A stretch of DNA of 64,000 nt from UBA6220 sp041650375 (lineage in GTDB: Bacteria; Patescibacteriota; Minisyncoccia; Minisyncoccales; Minisyncoccaceae), in NCBI GenBank assembly GCA_041650375.1, contig JBAZLH010000001.1, positions 124,001 through 188,000 on the forward strand, given 5' to 3'. Made by a program: the position numbers and the translations under genes. Shown piece after piece: positions 23,611-33,114 of the stretch. The stretch's first letter is position 1; every line of letters starts with the position of its first letter. Below the pieces are notes generated by a model, which was not told where the DNA came from, did no database searches, and saw only the letters and a program-made list of their open reading frames with translations.

Positions 23611-25071
23611 ATGTCAAACAAGCAAACTATTTTTTATTTTATTCTTATAGTTATTCTCGCTATTTTTGCCGGAATATTTTCTTACCCTGCCCTTTATAAC
23701 GCCAAAGTTGATACTGTCAACAATGCGTTGCATACAAAAATTCCTCATTTTAACACCCCTGATTACAAATTGGGTTTAGACCTGAAAGGCGGGGTGCATT
23801 TGGAATATAAAGCGGATTTAAGCAATATCCAGGAAGCTGACAAAAAGCAAACCATGGATGGATTAAGGGACTTAATTGAAAGAAGAATCAATATGTTCGG
23901 CGTGGGCGAACCGATTATTCAGGTTTACGGCGCTGACCGTTTGGCCGTGGAATTGCCCGGAGTGGAAAGCATTGACCAAGCCATTAAGTGGATTGGCCAA
24001 ACTCCGTTATTGGAATTTTACGAGGAAATGAGCCCGGAAGAATTGGCGAAAATAAATGCCAAAAAACAGGAGCTTAATACTATAATTGAACAAAATAAAG
24101 GCAAGTCGCAAGAAGAAATCAATGAATTGATCCAGAAAGTTCCGGATTGGATTTTGGCTTTGCAAACCGGCTATAAAGCCACCGAACTAACCGGCCGTTA
24201 TTTGCAAAAAGCCAGTTTGGATTTTAACCAAACAACCAACGCTCCCATAATTGATTTACAATTTAACGCCGAAGGAGCAAAAATATTTGAAGATGTTACC
24301 GCCAGGAATGTTGGCAAAACCATTGCCATTTATTTGGACGGATTATCTATTATTGACACTAATGGAGACGGCAAGATAGACGGAACTGATTTATATGCCC
24401 CGCGAGTGGATGAAAAAATCAGCGGAGGTAAAGCCATGATTTCCGGCATTAAAGACATTAATGAAGCTAAAACATTGGTGAGCCGATTAAACCAGGGAGC
24501 TTTGCCAGTGCCGCTCGGCAATCCGATTGTGCAAGAAAAAGTCGGCCCGACTTTGGGTGCCGCCACTTTGGGCAACGCTGTCCAGGCCGGTGTTTGGAGC
24601 TTGGCCCTAATCGCTATTTTCTTGATTATTTTTTACCGTTTCCCGGGAGTTTTGGCTTCGTTGGCTTTGTTGCTTTACGTGGCTCTGTTATTCTCGTTAA
24701 TTAAACTTATTCCAATAACATTAACCTTGGCGGGCATTGGCGGGTTAATTCTTTCTTTGGGAATTGCGGTGGACGCGAACATTTTGATCTTCAGCCGAAT
24801 GAGGGAAGAACTGAAAAACGGCAAAGATTTATCCACTTCAATCCACCAAGGAATGTTAAGGGCTTGGCCATCCATCCGAGACGGGCACTTCGCGACAATT
24901 GTTGTGGCGCTAATCTTGTATTTCTTGGGAACAAGCTTTATCAAGGGATTCGCGTTTACTTTGATTATCGGTATTTTATTGAGTTTATTCTCAGCCGTGG
25001 TGGTAACGCATATATTTTTATTAACATTCGGCAGGACAATAATTGGAAAATTAAAATGGCTTTGGTCATAA
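23611..25071 (+). CDS. secD: Protein translocase subunit SecD
   Basis: 486 residues. With SecF it uses the proton gradient to pull preproteins through the Sec channel on the outer face. One N-terminal membrane helix (about 6-28) is followed by the periplasmic P1 region with the family motif YKLGLDLKGGVHLEY (about 52-66) and the ERRINMFGVGEP segment. Five further membrane helices occupy about 325-480, including GGLILSLGIAVDANILIFSRMREE, which carries the conserved Asp. secF follows after 13 bases. Confidence 0.95.
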   Translation: MSNKQTIFYFILIVILAIFAGIFSYPALYNAKVDTVNNALHTKIPHFNTPDYKLGLDLKGGVHLEYKADLSNIQEADKKQTMDGLRDLIERRINMFGVGEPIIQVYGADRLAVELPGVESIDQAIKWIGQTPLLEFYEEMSPEELAKINAKKQELNTIIEQNKGKSQEEINELIQKVPDWILALQTGYKATELTGRYLQKASLDFNQTTNAPIIDLQFNAEGAKIFEDVTARNVGKTIAIYLDGLSIIDTNGDGKIDGTDLYAPRVDEKISGGKAMISGIKDINEAKTLVSRLNQGALPVPLGNPIVQEKVGPTLGAATLGNAVQAGVWSLALIAIFLIIFYRFPGVLASLALLLYVALLFSLIKLIPITLTLAGIGGLILSLGIAVDANILIFSRMREELKNGKDLSTSIHQGMLRAWPSIRDGHFATIVVALILYFLGTSFIKGFAFTLIIGILLSLFSAVVVTHIFLLTFGRTIIGKLKWLWS

Positions 25072-25084
25072 ACAAAATACGACT

Positions 25085-25999
25085 ATGAAATTCAATTTTA
25101 CAAAATATTCAACAATTTACTTTATAATCGCAATCGTTCTTATTTTGGCGAGCATAATTAGCATTTTAGTTTTCGGATTGAAGCTGGGAATGGATTTTGA
25201 AGGCGGCAGTTTGGTTTCTATTGAATATACCGACACCCGGCCAACCGTTGACCAAGTTAAAAACGCGATAAATAATATTGAAGGCTTCAAGGGCGCGGAA
25301 ATCCAATTGATTGGAGACAAGGGAATTGTCATTAAAGTAAGCAAAGACATTTCCAGCGCGAATTATACGAGCGTTTTAACCGCGTTGGAAACCGGTTTTA
25401 AAATAAATGAACAAGCTTCGGGCGTGCAAACTATCAGCCCGTTGGTTGGCAGCGAATTAAAAAACAAGACCATTATCGTGGTTATTGCCGCTTTGATTGT
25501 AATGCTTTTATATATTGCCGTGGCGTTTTTAAACGTAAGCCGGCCAATCAGTTCTTTTGGCTATGGCATTTCGTCAACTTTGATGCTCTTCCACGATATT
25601 ATCCTGCCTTTGGGCATTTTAGCTGCCCTGGGGGCGTTATACGGCGTGCAATTGACTATTCCCGTGATTACAGCCCTGCTCACGATTGTGGGCTATTGTA
25701 TTAACAATACAGTGGTGGTTTTTGACAGAATCAGGGAAAACCTTTTGAAAACTAAGAATATGAGCTATGAAGAAGTGGTAAACAAATCCCTTAACGAAAC
25801 CTTTACCCGATGCATTAACACCTCTTTGGCGGTTTTATTGGCAATTGCTCCGCTATATTACTTTTTTAGGGGGGAAGAGAGCTTAAAATACTTTACTTTA
25901 ACCATTGGAATTGGCGTGGTTGTGGGCATATTTTCTTCGGTTTTCTTGGCCAGCCCGTTATTGGTGCAATGGCTTAAATTTAGGCAATTCAAGGCTTAA
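25085..25999 (+). CDS. secF: Protein translocase subunit SecF
   Basis: 304 residues, partner of SecD. The N-terminal helix is about 10-33, then the motif LGMDFEGGSLVSIEY (about 37-51). Five membrane helices follow from about 137 to 298, with the family motif NNTVVVFDRIRENL near 210 and a FTRCINTSLAVLLAI helix. The order secD-secF and the short spacing indicate one operon. Confidence 0.95.
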   Translation: MKFNFTKYSTIYFIIAIVLILASIISILVFGLKLGMDFEGGSLVSIEYTDTRPTVDQVKNAINNIEGFKGAEIQLIGDKGIVIKVSKDISSANYTSVLTALETGFKINEQASGVQTISPLVGSELKNKTIIVVIAALIVMLLYIAVAFLNVSRPISSFGYGISSTLMLFHDIILPLGILAALGALYGVQLTIPVITALLTIVGYCINNTVVVFDRIRENLLKTKNMSYEEVVNKSLNETFTRCINTSLAVLLAIAPLYYFFRGEESLKYFTLTIGIGVVVGIFSSVFLASPLLVQWLKFRQFKA

Positions 26000-26033
26000 T
26001 TAGCGGTAAGTCCAGGGAATCGGCCTAAATTGC

Positions 26034-26062
26034 TTGACAATATCTTTTAAAAATGTTATTAA
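26034..26062 (+). promoter_or_regulatory. Promoter of the sigma4-HARE gene
   Basis: TTGACA (26034-26039), 17-base spacer, TATTAA (26057-26062) preceded by TGT. The leader is about 20 bases. Confidence 0.55.
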
Positions 26063-26089
26063 TAATTAACTCCAAAAACATTAAATTTT

Positions 26090-27163
26090 ATGGAATTAGA
26101 TTATAAAACAATTACACAAAATATCCTGAAGGGAATGCCGGAAAGAACCAAAATGGTACTGTCCAGGCGATTTTCGTTTGGCAAAAAGAAAGAGGGCGAA
26201 ACCCTGGAAGCTATTGGCAAAAGCTATAAAATTACAAGAGAAAGGGTTAGGCAAATTGAAGTTGACGGTTTAAAAAGAGCCAAAAAAATATTGGAAAATC
26301 CGCAGATTAAAGCGAGCTTCCAAAAGATAAAAACAGCCTTTGAGCAAAAAATAAAAGAAAGCGGCGGAGTTAAAAGGGAAGACTTATTGCTTGCCGAACT
26401 TGGAAGCGCTGACGACAGAAATTATATTTTATTCCTGCTTGCCTTAGACTCAGATATGGAGAAGACAAAAGAAGACCAATTATTCTTTACTTTTTATTCT
26501 ATCAATAAAAACTTGCCCGCTTTCATTAAAAAGGCGGCTACCGAATTTGTAACAAAATTTGAAAAAGGCAAAAAGCCCGACACTTTGGAAAACTTGTTTG
26601 CCGAATTTGAAAAAGACTGTTCGGCTGAATGCAAAAAATACAGCGTGAACAAAGCGATGTTTTCCGCAATCCTCCAAACATCCAAAAACATTTTTGTTGC
26701 CATTGACGGCAAGAAAATCGGCTTGAAGTCTTCTCCGGAAGTTAATCCGAGAACAATCAAAGACAAAATTGTGGTTATTTTGAAAAAGAACGAAAAGCCG
26801 CTGCACTTTAAAGAAATCACCGACCATATTTTCAAGCTTAACCGCCAAATTCAAGAAAGGGAAAACAGGGGATACAAATTGCACCCGCAAACAGTCCACA
26901 ATGAATTAATCAGAAACGAAGATTTCGTGCTGGTGGGCAGAGGATTCTACGCGTTGAAAGATTGGGGCTATGAACCCGGCCGAGTCAAAGACGTAATTTA
27001 CAATGTTTTAAAAGCATCCAATAATTCTTTAACAAAAGACCAAATCGTTGAGCAAGTGAAAAAGCAAAGAATCGTTAAAGATTCAACTATTTTCTTAAGC
27101 TTGCAAAACAAAGATTTTTTTGAAAAAGACAACAACGGAAAGTACAAAATTAGAGAAGCGTAA
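26090..27163 (+). CDS. Sigma-region-4-like and HARE-HTH domain protein
   Basis: 357 residues. The N-terminus carries a sigma-70 region-4 helix-turn-helix (ERTKMVLSRRFSFG...ETLEAIGKSYKITRERVRQIEVDGLKRAKKIL, about 17-70), which in sigma factors reads the -35 box. No region 2 is present, so it is not a complete sigma factor. The C-terminal 140 residues hold two HARE-type winged-helix modules (PLHFKEITDHIF, LHPQTVHNEL, FVLVGRGFYALKDWG, then SLTKDQIVEQV), as in RNA polymerase delta. It may be a transcription regulator or a polymerase-bound accessory factor. It begins an operon with the two secretion-type genes downstream. Confidence 0.75.
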   Translation: MELDYKTITQNILKGMPERTKMVLSRRFSFGKKKEGETLEAIGKSYKITRERVRQIEVDGLKRAKKILENPQIKASFQKIKTAFEQKIKESGGVKREDLLLAELGSADDRNYILFLLALDSDMEKTKEDQLFFTFYSINKNLPAFIKKAATEFVTKFEKGKKPDTLENLFAEFEKDCSAECKKYSVNKAMFSAILQTSKNIFVAIDGKKIGLKSSPEVNPRTIKDKIVVILKKNEKPLHFKEITDHIFKLNRQIQERENRGYKLHPQTVHNELIRNEDFVLVGRGFYALKDWGYEPGRVKDVIYNVLKASNNSLTKDQIVEQVKKQRIVKDSTIFLSLQNKDFFEKDNNGKYKIREA

Positions 27164-27169
27164 CTTTAA

Positions 27170-28555
27170 ATGTCCCCAGACCAATCAATCATCCAATTCC
27201 TTCAAACATTAACCTCAGTTCAGGAAACTTCGTCTCCGCTTATTTTGCTCGCTAAAAATTTCCTCTTCGCCTTTTGGTGGATACCAATGCCGTTTATTTT
27301 ATACGGCCTTTTGCGTTGGGCGTTTGTGTATTATATGGAAACAACCTGGATTATCGCTCCGGAAAGGCGCAAGATTCTTTTGGAGGTAAAAATACCCCAA
27401 AGCGTAACCAGGCCATTACGAGCAATGGAAATGTTTTTTAACGCCTATTGGGTTTCTTACGACCCGCCCACGGATTGGCGGACAACCTTATTTGAAGGCA
27501 AAGTGATTTTGGCGACTTCCTTTGAAATGGCTAGCATTGAAGGCGTGCCGCATTTTTATATCAGGATTCCGGTTACAAACAGGCGTTTGTTGGAAGCGAC
27601 TTTATACGCGCAATATCCAAATGTTGAATTGGTGGAAGTGCCGGATTATACCGCCACGGTGCCGCAGGACATTCCGAATAAAAATTGGGATATGTGGGGA
27701 TGCGATTTTATGCCTTTGAAGCCGGACGTTTATCCGTTAAAAACTTATGAAGAATTTTTTGAAGAGAGAACAGACACGCCGGATGAGGAAAAACGCTTGG
27801 ATCCGCTTTCCAATATGCTGGAATTATTCAGCAAAATCGGCAAAGGCGAATATATTTGGTTCCAAATTATAGCTTTGCCAATCAGCCCGAAAGAAGATCC
27901 TTTTGTTGTTAATGCCAAAAAAGAAATAGACCGGTTGATGTTTAGGAGCGAACCGGTTAAAAAACAAAAATCTTTCATCGGAGAACTGATTGGTGGATTT
28001 TTGAGCTTGTTTGCGATAACTCCGGCCGATGTTTCCAGTTTGTACCATGACAGCGAATTAACCATTCCCCAGACAGCGGAAGAAAAAAAAGAAGAATTAT
28101 ATCCGGCTGAATTGCGGTTGTCCACCGGTGAAAGGAACGTGGTTGCGGCGATTGAAAGAAAGGCGTCAAAAATTTCTTACAGGAGCGGGCTGCGTTTTAT
28201 TTACCTTGCCAAAAAAGAAGTTTTTAACGGCGGAATGAAAGCTTTCGGCCCGAGTTTTACCGCCCAATTCGGTTCGCATGACACTAACAGTTTAAAGCCC
28301 TGGAAACCCACGATTACCAAAGTTCAATCTCCGGACTTTTTCAAAAAAAGCCGTTTGTTTTTTAAAAAAAGGGATTTGTTTTGGAGGTATACGGAAAGAG
28401 ATTTTGCTCCGGGCAACGGTTATTTGATTTTAGGTTCGGACGAATTGGCGACAATGTTCCACTTCCCGGGATTTGAAGTCGCGCCGGTATCGGCTTTGAA
28501 CAGAATTGAAGTAAAGAAAGTGGCGGCGCCAACAACTTTACCCGTGGAAGAATAA
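27170..28555 (+). CDS. Membrane-anchored protein paired with the TraG/VirD4-like ATPase (DUF8128-like)
   Basis: 461 residues. One or two N-terminal membrane helices (about 24-52, NFLFAFWWIPMPFILYGLLRWAFVYY) are followed by a large cytoplasmic domain. Recognisable blocks are PPTDWRTTLFEGKVILATSFEMASIEG, FYIRIP, YAQYPNVELVEVPDY and EYIWFQIIALPI. Such genes commonly precede VirD4/TraG-type ATPases in Patescibacteria; the family assignment is from memory, not a search. The 6-base gap from the sigma4-HARE gene and the position before the ATPase suggest a shared membrane complex. Confidence 0.6.
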   Translation: MSPDQSIIQFLQTLTSVQETSSPLILLAKNFLFAFWWIPMPFILYGLLRWAFVYYMETTWIIAPERRKILLEVKIPQSVTRPLRAMEMFFNAYWVSYDPPTDWRTTLFEGKVILATSFEMASIEGVPHFYIRIPVTNRRLLEATLYAQYPNVELVEVPDYTATVPQDIPNKNWDMWGCDFMPLKPDVYPLKTYEEFFEERTDTPDEEKRLDPLSNMLELFSKIGKGEYIWFQIIALPISPKEDPFVVNAKKEIDRLMFRSEPVKKQKSFIGELIGGFLSLFAITPADVSSLYHDSELTIPQTAEEKKEELYPAELRLSTGERNVVAAIERKASKISYRSGLRFIYLAKKEVFNGGMKAFGPSFTAQFGSHDTNSLKPWKPTITKVQSPDFFKKSRLFFKKRDLFWRYTERDFAPGNGYLILGSDELATMFHFPGFEVAPVSALNRIEVKKVAAPTTLPVEE

Positions 28556-28628
28556 GCTTATTGCTTGGCAAGGCGTTTAATTTCAGTTATTGTAAGCGTG
28601 CCGCGTAATTTTAAATTCAAAATTAACA

Positions 28629-30416
28629 ATGGAATCTTTAAAGAATAAATTAATCACTTTTTTTGGAAAAACTACTTTCCGCGGAGAGCAGCGCAAATTT
28701 GGCATTAAAGTTGACGATAAGCGTAGGCACGTGTATGTGATTGGTAAGACCGGCATGGGCAAGACCGAGCTTTTAAAAAATATGATTGTCCAGGATATCC
28801 GCAACGGCAATGGCGTGGGATTTATTGACCCTCATGGCGACGCGGCTGAAGAAATTTTGGATTTTATTCCCGAAGAAAGAATCAAAGACGTGGTTTATTT
28901 TAACCCGGCGGATTTGGATAATCCGATTGCTTTTAATATTATGGAAGACGTCGACCCGGCTTACCGCCACTTGATTGCCGGCGGATTGATGGCTGTGTTC
29001 AAAAAAATATGGCCGGATGTTTGGTCTTCGCGAATGGAATACATTTTAAACAACACGATTTTGGCTTTATTGGAAATGCCGGATTCAACTTTACTTGGCA
29101 TTAACCGAATGCTGTCGGACGTGGAATGGCGCGCCCAGATTGTTGAAAAACTGCAAGACCCGGTCATTAAAGCGTTTTGGACAAAAGAGTTCGCGCGCTA
29201 TACGCAAAGATACGAAGTGGAAGCCACGGCCGCCATCCAAAACAAAATTGGGCAATTTACTTCCGCTCCGATTGTGAGAAACATTATCGGGCAAGAACAT
29301 TCCACGATTGATATGCGGAAGATTATGGATTCCAAGAAGATTTTAATCGTGAATCTTTCTAAAGGAAGGGTGGGTGAAGAATCTTCGCGTTTATTGGGGG
29401 CGCTGTTGATTACCAAATTGCAATTGGCCGCGATGTCGCGGGTGGATATTCCGGAAAAAGACAGAAACGATTTTATTTTATACATTGATGAATTCCAAAA
29501 CTTTTCTACGGATTCTTTTGCCGCGATTTTATCCGAGGCCAGAAAATACCGCTTGTCGCTTGTTTTGGCGCACCAATACATTACGCAAATGGAAGAAAAG
29601 GTCCGCGATGCCGTGTTTGGCAACGTGGGAACAATGTTGTCTTTCCGGGTGGGAGCGGACGACGCGGAATTTTTGGAACGCGAGTTTACGCCGGAATTTA
29701 CGGTGCAAGATTTGGTTAATTTGCCCAAGCAAAATATTTTCGTAAAGCTCGCGATTGACGGAGTTACTTCTCGGCCTTTTTCCGCGGAAACATTGCCGCC
29801 GGTAAAACATTTGGATATTTCGTTTAGGAAAGAAATTATCAACGCTTCCAACGCGACTTATTCAACCGCAATAAAAACAGTTGAAGAAAAAATAGCCGAA
29901 TCCACGCTGAGCGGAAGCAACGGCGCGAATATTTCCAACCCGGTTTTCCCCAGAAAAGAGCCGATAGAAATGCACGACGCCGAATGTTCCAATTGCGGCA
30001 AGCAAATGAAAGTGCCCTTTAAGCCGGATCCGAAAAGGCCGGCGTATTGCAAGGCCTGCCTTAAAAAACTTACCGAGCCGTCGGAATCCCGCAAGGTTGA
30101 ACCGAGCGCTTCCGCGCCAATTAAATCCGAACCGATTAAAAAACCGCCCGCCCAGCAGTTCGCGAGCATTGCCGATTCTTCCAAAGATTATGTTCCCGCG
30201 GAAAAGAAAGCCAGGAATGAAATTAGTTCACCTGAACCGGAAACACGGGAAAAAAGGCCGAAAAAAGAAATTGATTTTATCGGGCTGAAAGATATTTTAA
30301 AGGAAGCCAAACAAAAAGCCGAAGAGAACAGGCGAACGGAAATTAAAGTTTTGGACAAAAACGAAGGAGCGATTAAGCAAGGCAAAATAACTCCGGGAGA
30401 AACAATTACATTTTAA
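28629..30416 (+). CDS. TraG/VirD4-like AAA ATPase (type IV coupling protein-like) with zinc finger
   Basis: 595 residues. Walker A is VIGKTGMGKTELLKNM (about 38-53), with FIDPHGDAAEEIL just after. Walker B is ILYIDEFQNFSTDSF (about 286), followed by AHQYITQM and SFRVGADDAEFLEREF, all typical of the TraD/VirD4 helicase family. A CxxC...CxxC zinc knuckle lies at about 456-480 (CSNCGKQM, YCKACLKK), then a charged, disordered tail. No N-terminal membrane helix is present; the preceding protein may provide anchoring. A role in DNA transfer or protein export is inferred; no relaxase is seen nearby. Confidence 0.8.
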   Translation: MESLKNKLITFFGKTTFRGEQRKFGIKVDDKRRHVYVIGKTGMGKTELLKNMIVQDIRNGNGVGFIDPHGDAAEEILDFIPEERIKDVVYFNPADLDNPIAFNIMEDVDPAYRHLIAGGLMAVFKKIWPDVWSSRMEYILNNTILALLEMPDSTLLGINRMLSDVEWRAQIVEKLQDPVIKAFWTKEFARYTQRYEVEATAAIQNKIGQFTSAPIVRNIIGQEHSTIDMRKIMDSKKILIVNLSKGRVGEESSRLLGALLITKLQLAAMSRVDIPEKDRNDFILYIDEFQNFSTDSFAAILSEARKYRLSLVLAHQYITQMEEKVRDAVFGNVGTMLSFRVGADDAEFLEREFTPEFTVQDLVNLPKQNIFVKLAIDGVTSRPFSAETLPPVKHLDISFRKEIINASNATYSTAIKTVEEKIAESTLSGSNGANISNPVFPRKEPIEMHDAECSNCGKQMKVPFKPDPKRPAYCKACLKKLTEPSESRKVEPSASAPIKSEPIKKPPAQQFASIADSSKDYVPAEKKARNEISSPEPETREKRPKKEIDFIGLKDILKEAKQKAEENRRTEIKVLDKNEGAIKQGKITPGETITF

Positions 30417-30445
30417 AACACTCGGGAGCCGAGTGTTTTTATTTA
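30415..30445 (+). terminator. Rho-independent terminator
   Basis: AAAACACTCGG (30415-30425) pairs perfectly with CCGAGTGTTTT (30429-30439), loop GAG. The stem overlaps the ATPase stop codon. Confidence 0.9.
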
Positions 30446-30450
30446 ACGGG

Positions 30451-30479
30451 TTGATGGGCATGTTTTATTTTAGTATAAT
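30451..30479 (+). promoter_or_regulatory. Promoter of pgk
   Basis: TTGATG (30451-30456), 17-base spacer, TATAAT (30474-30479). Leader about 20 bases. Confidence 0.75.
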
Positions 30480-30505
30480 CAAATATAAGATTAACAATAA
30501 AATAT

Positions 30506-31681
30506 ATGCTCAATTTAAAAAACATTGATTTTAAGGGCAAGCAAGTTTTAGTAAGGTGCGATTTTAACGTTCCCTTGGGAGAGAATGGGGAGATATCAGA
30601 TGATTTTCGCATTAAAAAAGCCATTCCCACAATTGATTATTTGCGTGAACGCGCGGACGCGGTTATTTTAATCAGCCATTTGGGCAGGCCCCAGGGCAAA
30701 GAATTGAAATTTTCTTTGCGTCCCGTGGCGAAAAGGCTATCCGAAATGATGAATATTGAAGTAAAATTATTGGACGACCCGATTGGACCGGAATTGAAAA
30801 AGAAAATTGACGCAATGAACAACCACGAAGTGATTTTGCTTGAAAATATCAGGTTTTACAAAGAAGAAAAAGAAAATAATCCGGAATTCGCCAAGCAATT
30901 GGCTTCTTTGGGTGATGTATTTGTGGAAGATGGTTTCGGGGTTTGCCATCGCGCGCACGCTTCAACTTATGGAGTGCCGCAATTATTGCCGGCCGCTCCC
31001 GGATTTTTGCTGCAAGAAGAAATGGATGTGTTTGATAAAGTAATGAGCAATCCGGAGCGCCCGTTTATCGCTATAATCGGCGGAGTAAAAATTTCAACCA
31101 AAACCAGGTTAATCAAAAAACTTTTGGAAAAAGCGGATAATCTTTTGGTTGGCGGAAAGATTGCCAATTCAATTTTAGTGGTAAAGGGGTATTGCATAAA
31201 AGACAAATGGACAGCGGAAGAAGACAAATTGATGGACCTGATAGACACGGTTGATTTAACTAGCCCTAAATTGCATTTACCTGTGGATGGCGTAATGGCG
31301 TTATCCGATTTAAACGAAGATTACTCCCGCATCGGCGCCGTGGGCACGGTCAGGAAAGAAGAAGATATTTTTGATATCGGGCCGGAAACAGTGGAAAAAT
31401 TCAAAGACATTATCAAAGAAGCTAAAACAATAATTTGGAACGGGCCGTTGGGATATTACGAAAACGATGATTTCAGGAGAGGCACCAATGAAATTATGAA
31501 AGCCATCAGCGAGAGCGGCGCCTATAGCATTATCGGCGGGGGGGATACGGCTGACATTGTCCACCAATTAAAAATGGATAACCAATTTGATTATATTTCC
31601 ACCGGAGGCGGAGCTATGCTAGACTATATTTCCGGCGAAGACATGCCCGGAATCAAGGTTTTGCAAAAACAAGTTTATTAA
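30506..31681 (+). CDS. pgk: Phosphoglycerate kinase
   Basis: 391 residues. It converts 1,3-bisphosphoglycerate and ADP to 3-phosphoglycerate and ATP. The signature VRCDFNVPLG (about 16-25), the substrate region SHLGRPQG, GFGVCHRAHASTYG, the GGVKISTK hinge and the C-terminal nucleotide loop GGGDTADIV are all intact. Length is normal. The start ATG 30506 follows a good promoter. It is cotranscribed with the DHH gene (3-base gap). With gap and eno elsewhere in the window it completes most of lower glycolysis. Confidence 0.97.
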   Translation: MLNLKNIDFKGKQVLVRCDFNVPLGENGEISDDFRIKKAIPTIDYLRERADAVILISHLGRPQGKELKFSLRPVAKRLSEMMNIEVKLLDDPIGPELKKKIDAMNNHEVILLENIRFYKEEKENNPEFAKQLASLGDVFVEDGFGVCHRAHASTYGVPQLLPAAPGFLLQEEMDVFDKVMSNPERPFIAIIGGVKISTKTRLIKKLLEKADNLLVGGKIANSILVVKGYCIKDKWTAEEDKLMDLIDTVDLTSPKLHLPVDGVMALSDLNEDYSRIGAVGTVRKEEDIFDIGPETVEKFKDIIKEAKTIIWNGPLGYYENDDFRRGTNEIMKAISESGAYSIIGGGDTADIVHQLKMDNQFDYISTGGGAMLDYISGEDMPGIKVLQKQVY

Positions 31682-31684
31682 ACT

Positions 31685-32881
31685 ATGAAGATAAAAAATA
31701 TTGAATTGGTGGCGGAGCGGATTATCCAATCGGTTGAAAAAGGGGAGCAGGTAATTATTTTCGGCGATTCGGATTTGGACGGCGTGGCGTCATCCGTAAT
31801 TTTGAAAGAAACAATAGATAACTTGGTTGCCGCCTTACCCCTCAAAGTTAAAAAAAATTATCCAAGCGTGAAGGCGTTTTTTCCGGACAGGAAAAACGAG
31901 GGTTACGGGCTGAATACTATTGCCCTGGCTTTTATTAAAGAGAATTTTTCTTCCGGGCTTTTGGTTGCTTTGGATTGCGGCATTACCAATTTTGAAGAAG
32001 TAAAAGACGCCAAGCAAAGCGGGTTTAGCGTGGTTATCGTTGACCATCATACGCCTATTGGCGGTAAATTGCCCGAGGCGGATATTGTAATGGATCCGAA
32101 ACAACCCGGTGACGAATTTCTTTTTAAGGAATATTGCAACGCGGGCCTATGTTTTAAATTGGCGGAAGAGATTTTAAAAGAAAAAATGTCGCCGATGTTG
32201 CGCGAGTCGTTATTGGAATTGACGGCGCTGGCGACGATTTCGGATATGATGGTTGAAGAGGATGAAAACCACGATTTTATTTTTGAAGGTTTGGCGAATA
32301 TTGAATCCAGCGAGAGGCCGGCTATCGGCGCCCTGGTTGATATCTTGGGCAAAAACAATTTTAATTCCACCCGGGATTTGGTTTATCGCGTTAACGGAAT
32401 CCTTAATTCCGCGAAGATGGAAAATCATGTGGCATTGATTTATTTGTATTTAATTGAGCCGGATATCGCCAATGCTAAAAAAATGGCAAAAGCGTTTATT
32501 GACGAACACGAAAACAGGCAAAGGGAAATAATTTCCTTGACCGATAATTTAAAAATTACGGTTGGCGATAATTATATGTTGCCGATTATTTTTGAAGGCA
32601 GTTCGCAATATAATATAGAATTTTTGGGAGCCGTGGCGTCGCGTTTGTCCAATTACTATAATAAGCCCGTATTTTTATACCAAAAATACGATGAATTTAG
32701 CCGGGGAACAGTGCGTCTGCCCAAAGAATTTAATGCGATTAAAGCCATGGAATCTTGCGAGCGATTATTGCGGACTTTTGGAGGCCATCCGGCCGCGGCC
32801 GGGTTTACGGTAATGAATGAAAATTTGGAAAAATTCAAGGATTGCCTTTTTAAATATTTCCATAATCTAAATTTGCAGTAA
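31685..32881 (+). CDS. DHH/DHHA1 phosphoesterase (short RecJ-like)
   Basis: 398 residues. The DHH domain motifs are present: GDSDLDGVAS (about 23-32), LDCGITN and the family triad VDHHTPIGG (about 119-127). The DHHA1 part ends in RTFGGHPAAAGF, the substrate-binding GGHxxAAG motif. Bacterial RecJ is usually about 550-750 residues with an OB-fold; that part is absent, so this is a short RecJ-like exonuclease or nanoRNase/oligonucleotide phosphodiesterase. Metal-dependent activity is inferred from the conserved Asp/His set. It follows pgk by 3 bases. Confidence 0.8.
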   Translation: MKIKNIELVAERIIQSVEKGEQVIIFGDSDLDGVASSVILKETIDNLVAALPLKVKKNYPSVKAFFPDRKNEGYGLNTIALAFIKENFSSGLLVALDCGITNFEEVKDAKQSGFSVVIVDHHTPIGGKLPEADIVMDPKQPGDEFLFKEYCNAGLCFKLAEEILKEKMSPMLRESLLELTALATISDMMVEEDENHDFIFEGLANIESSERPAIGALVDILGKNNFNSTRDLVYRVNGILNSAKMENHVALIYLYLIEPDIANAKKMAKAFIDEHENRQREIISLTDNLKITVGDNYMLPIIFEGSSQYNIEFLGAVASRLSNYYNKPVFLYQKYDEFSRGTVRLPKEFNAIKAMESCERLLRTFGGHPAAAGFTVMNENLEKFKDCLFKYFHNLNLQ

Positions 32882-32893
32882 AAAAAAGAGAGC

Positions 32894-33085
32894 TTATCCT
32901 GCGATAATTACTTCTCGCTGGATTGGCTCTCCTGTGATCCGAGAGTACAATATTTTGTTTAGCATTGCGGCTCTCGCGATTCCACCTTCGCTTGGTGAGG
33001 CGAATGTCTGTTCTTCAGTCTGTTCTCTTTCGGTTGGTGAGCAATCGCACATCAGCCTTTTGCAAATTGGGCATTCCGACGTAAT
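32894..33085 (-). CDS. Small Cys-containing protein with probable non-canonical (ATT/ACG) start, about 63 residues
   Basis: The minus-strand frame reads ITSECPICKRLMCDCSPTERE... and ends GEPIQREVIIAG before TAA at 32896-32894. The CPIC...CDC set could bind zinc; the rest is polar and helical (GGIARAAMLNKILYSRI). The frame has no ATG/GTG/TTG before the first Cys pair. ATT 33085 or ACG 33082 lies just after the Shine-Dalgarno AAGGTGG (33095-33089). A strong promoter TTGACA-16-TATAAT (33142-33115) is correctly placed, and GAGAGC...GCTCTC plus T7 just after the stop may terminate. ATG 33052 inside the frame would lose the CPIC motif. Function unknown. Confidence 0.5.
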   Translation of the reverse strand: MTSECPICKRLMCDCSPTEREQTEEQTFASPSEGGIARAAMLNKILYSRITGEPIQREVIIAG

Positions 33086-33114
33086 ATACCACCTTGTTAA
33101 ATTACTATATTTAT

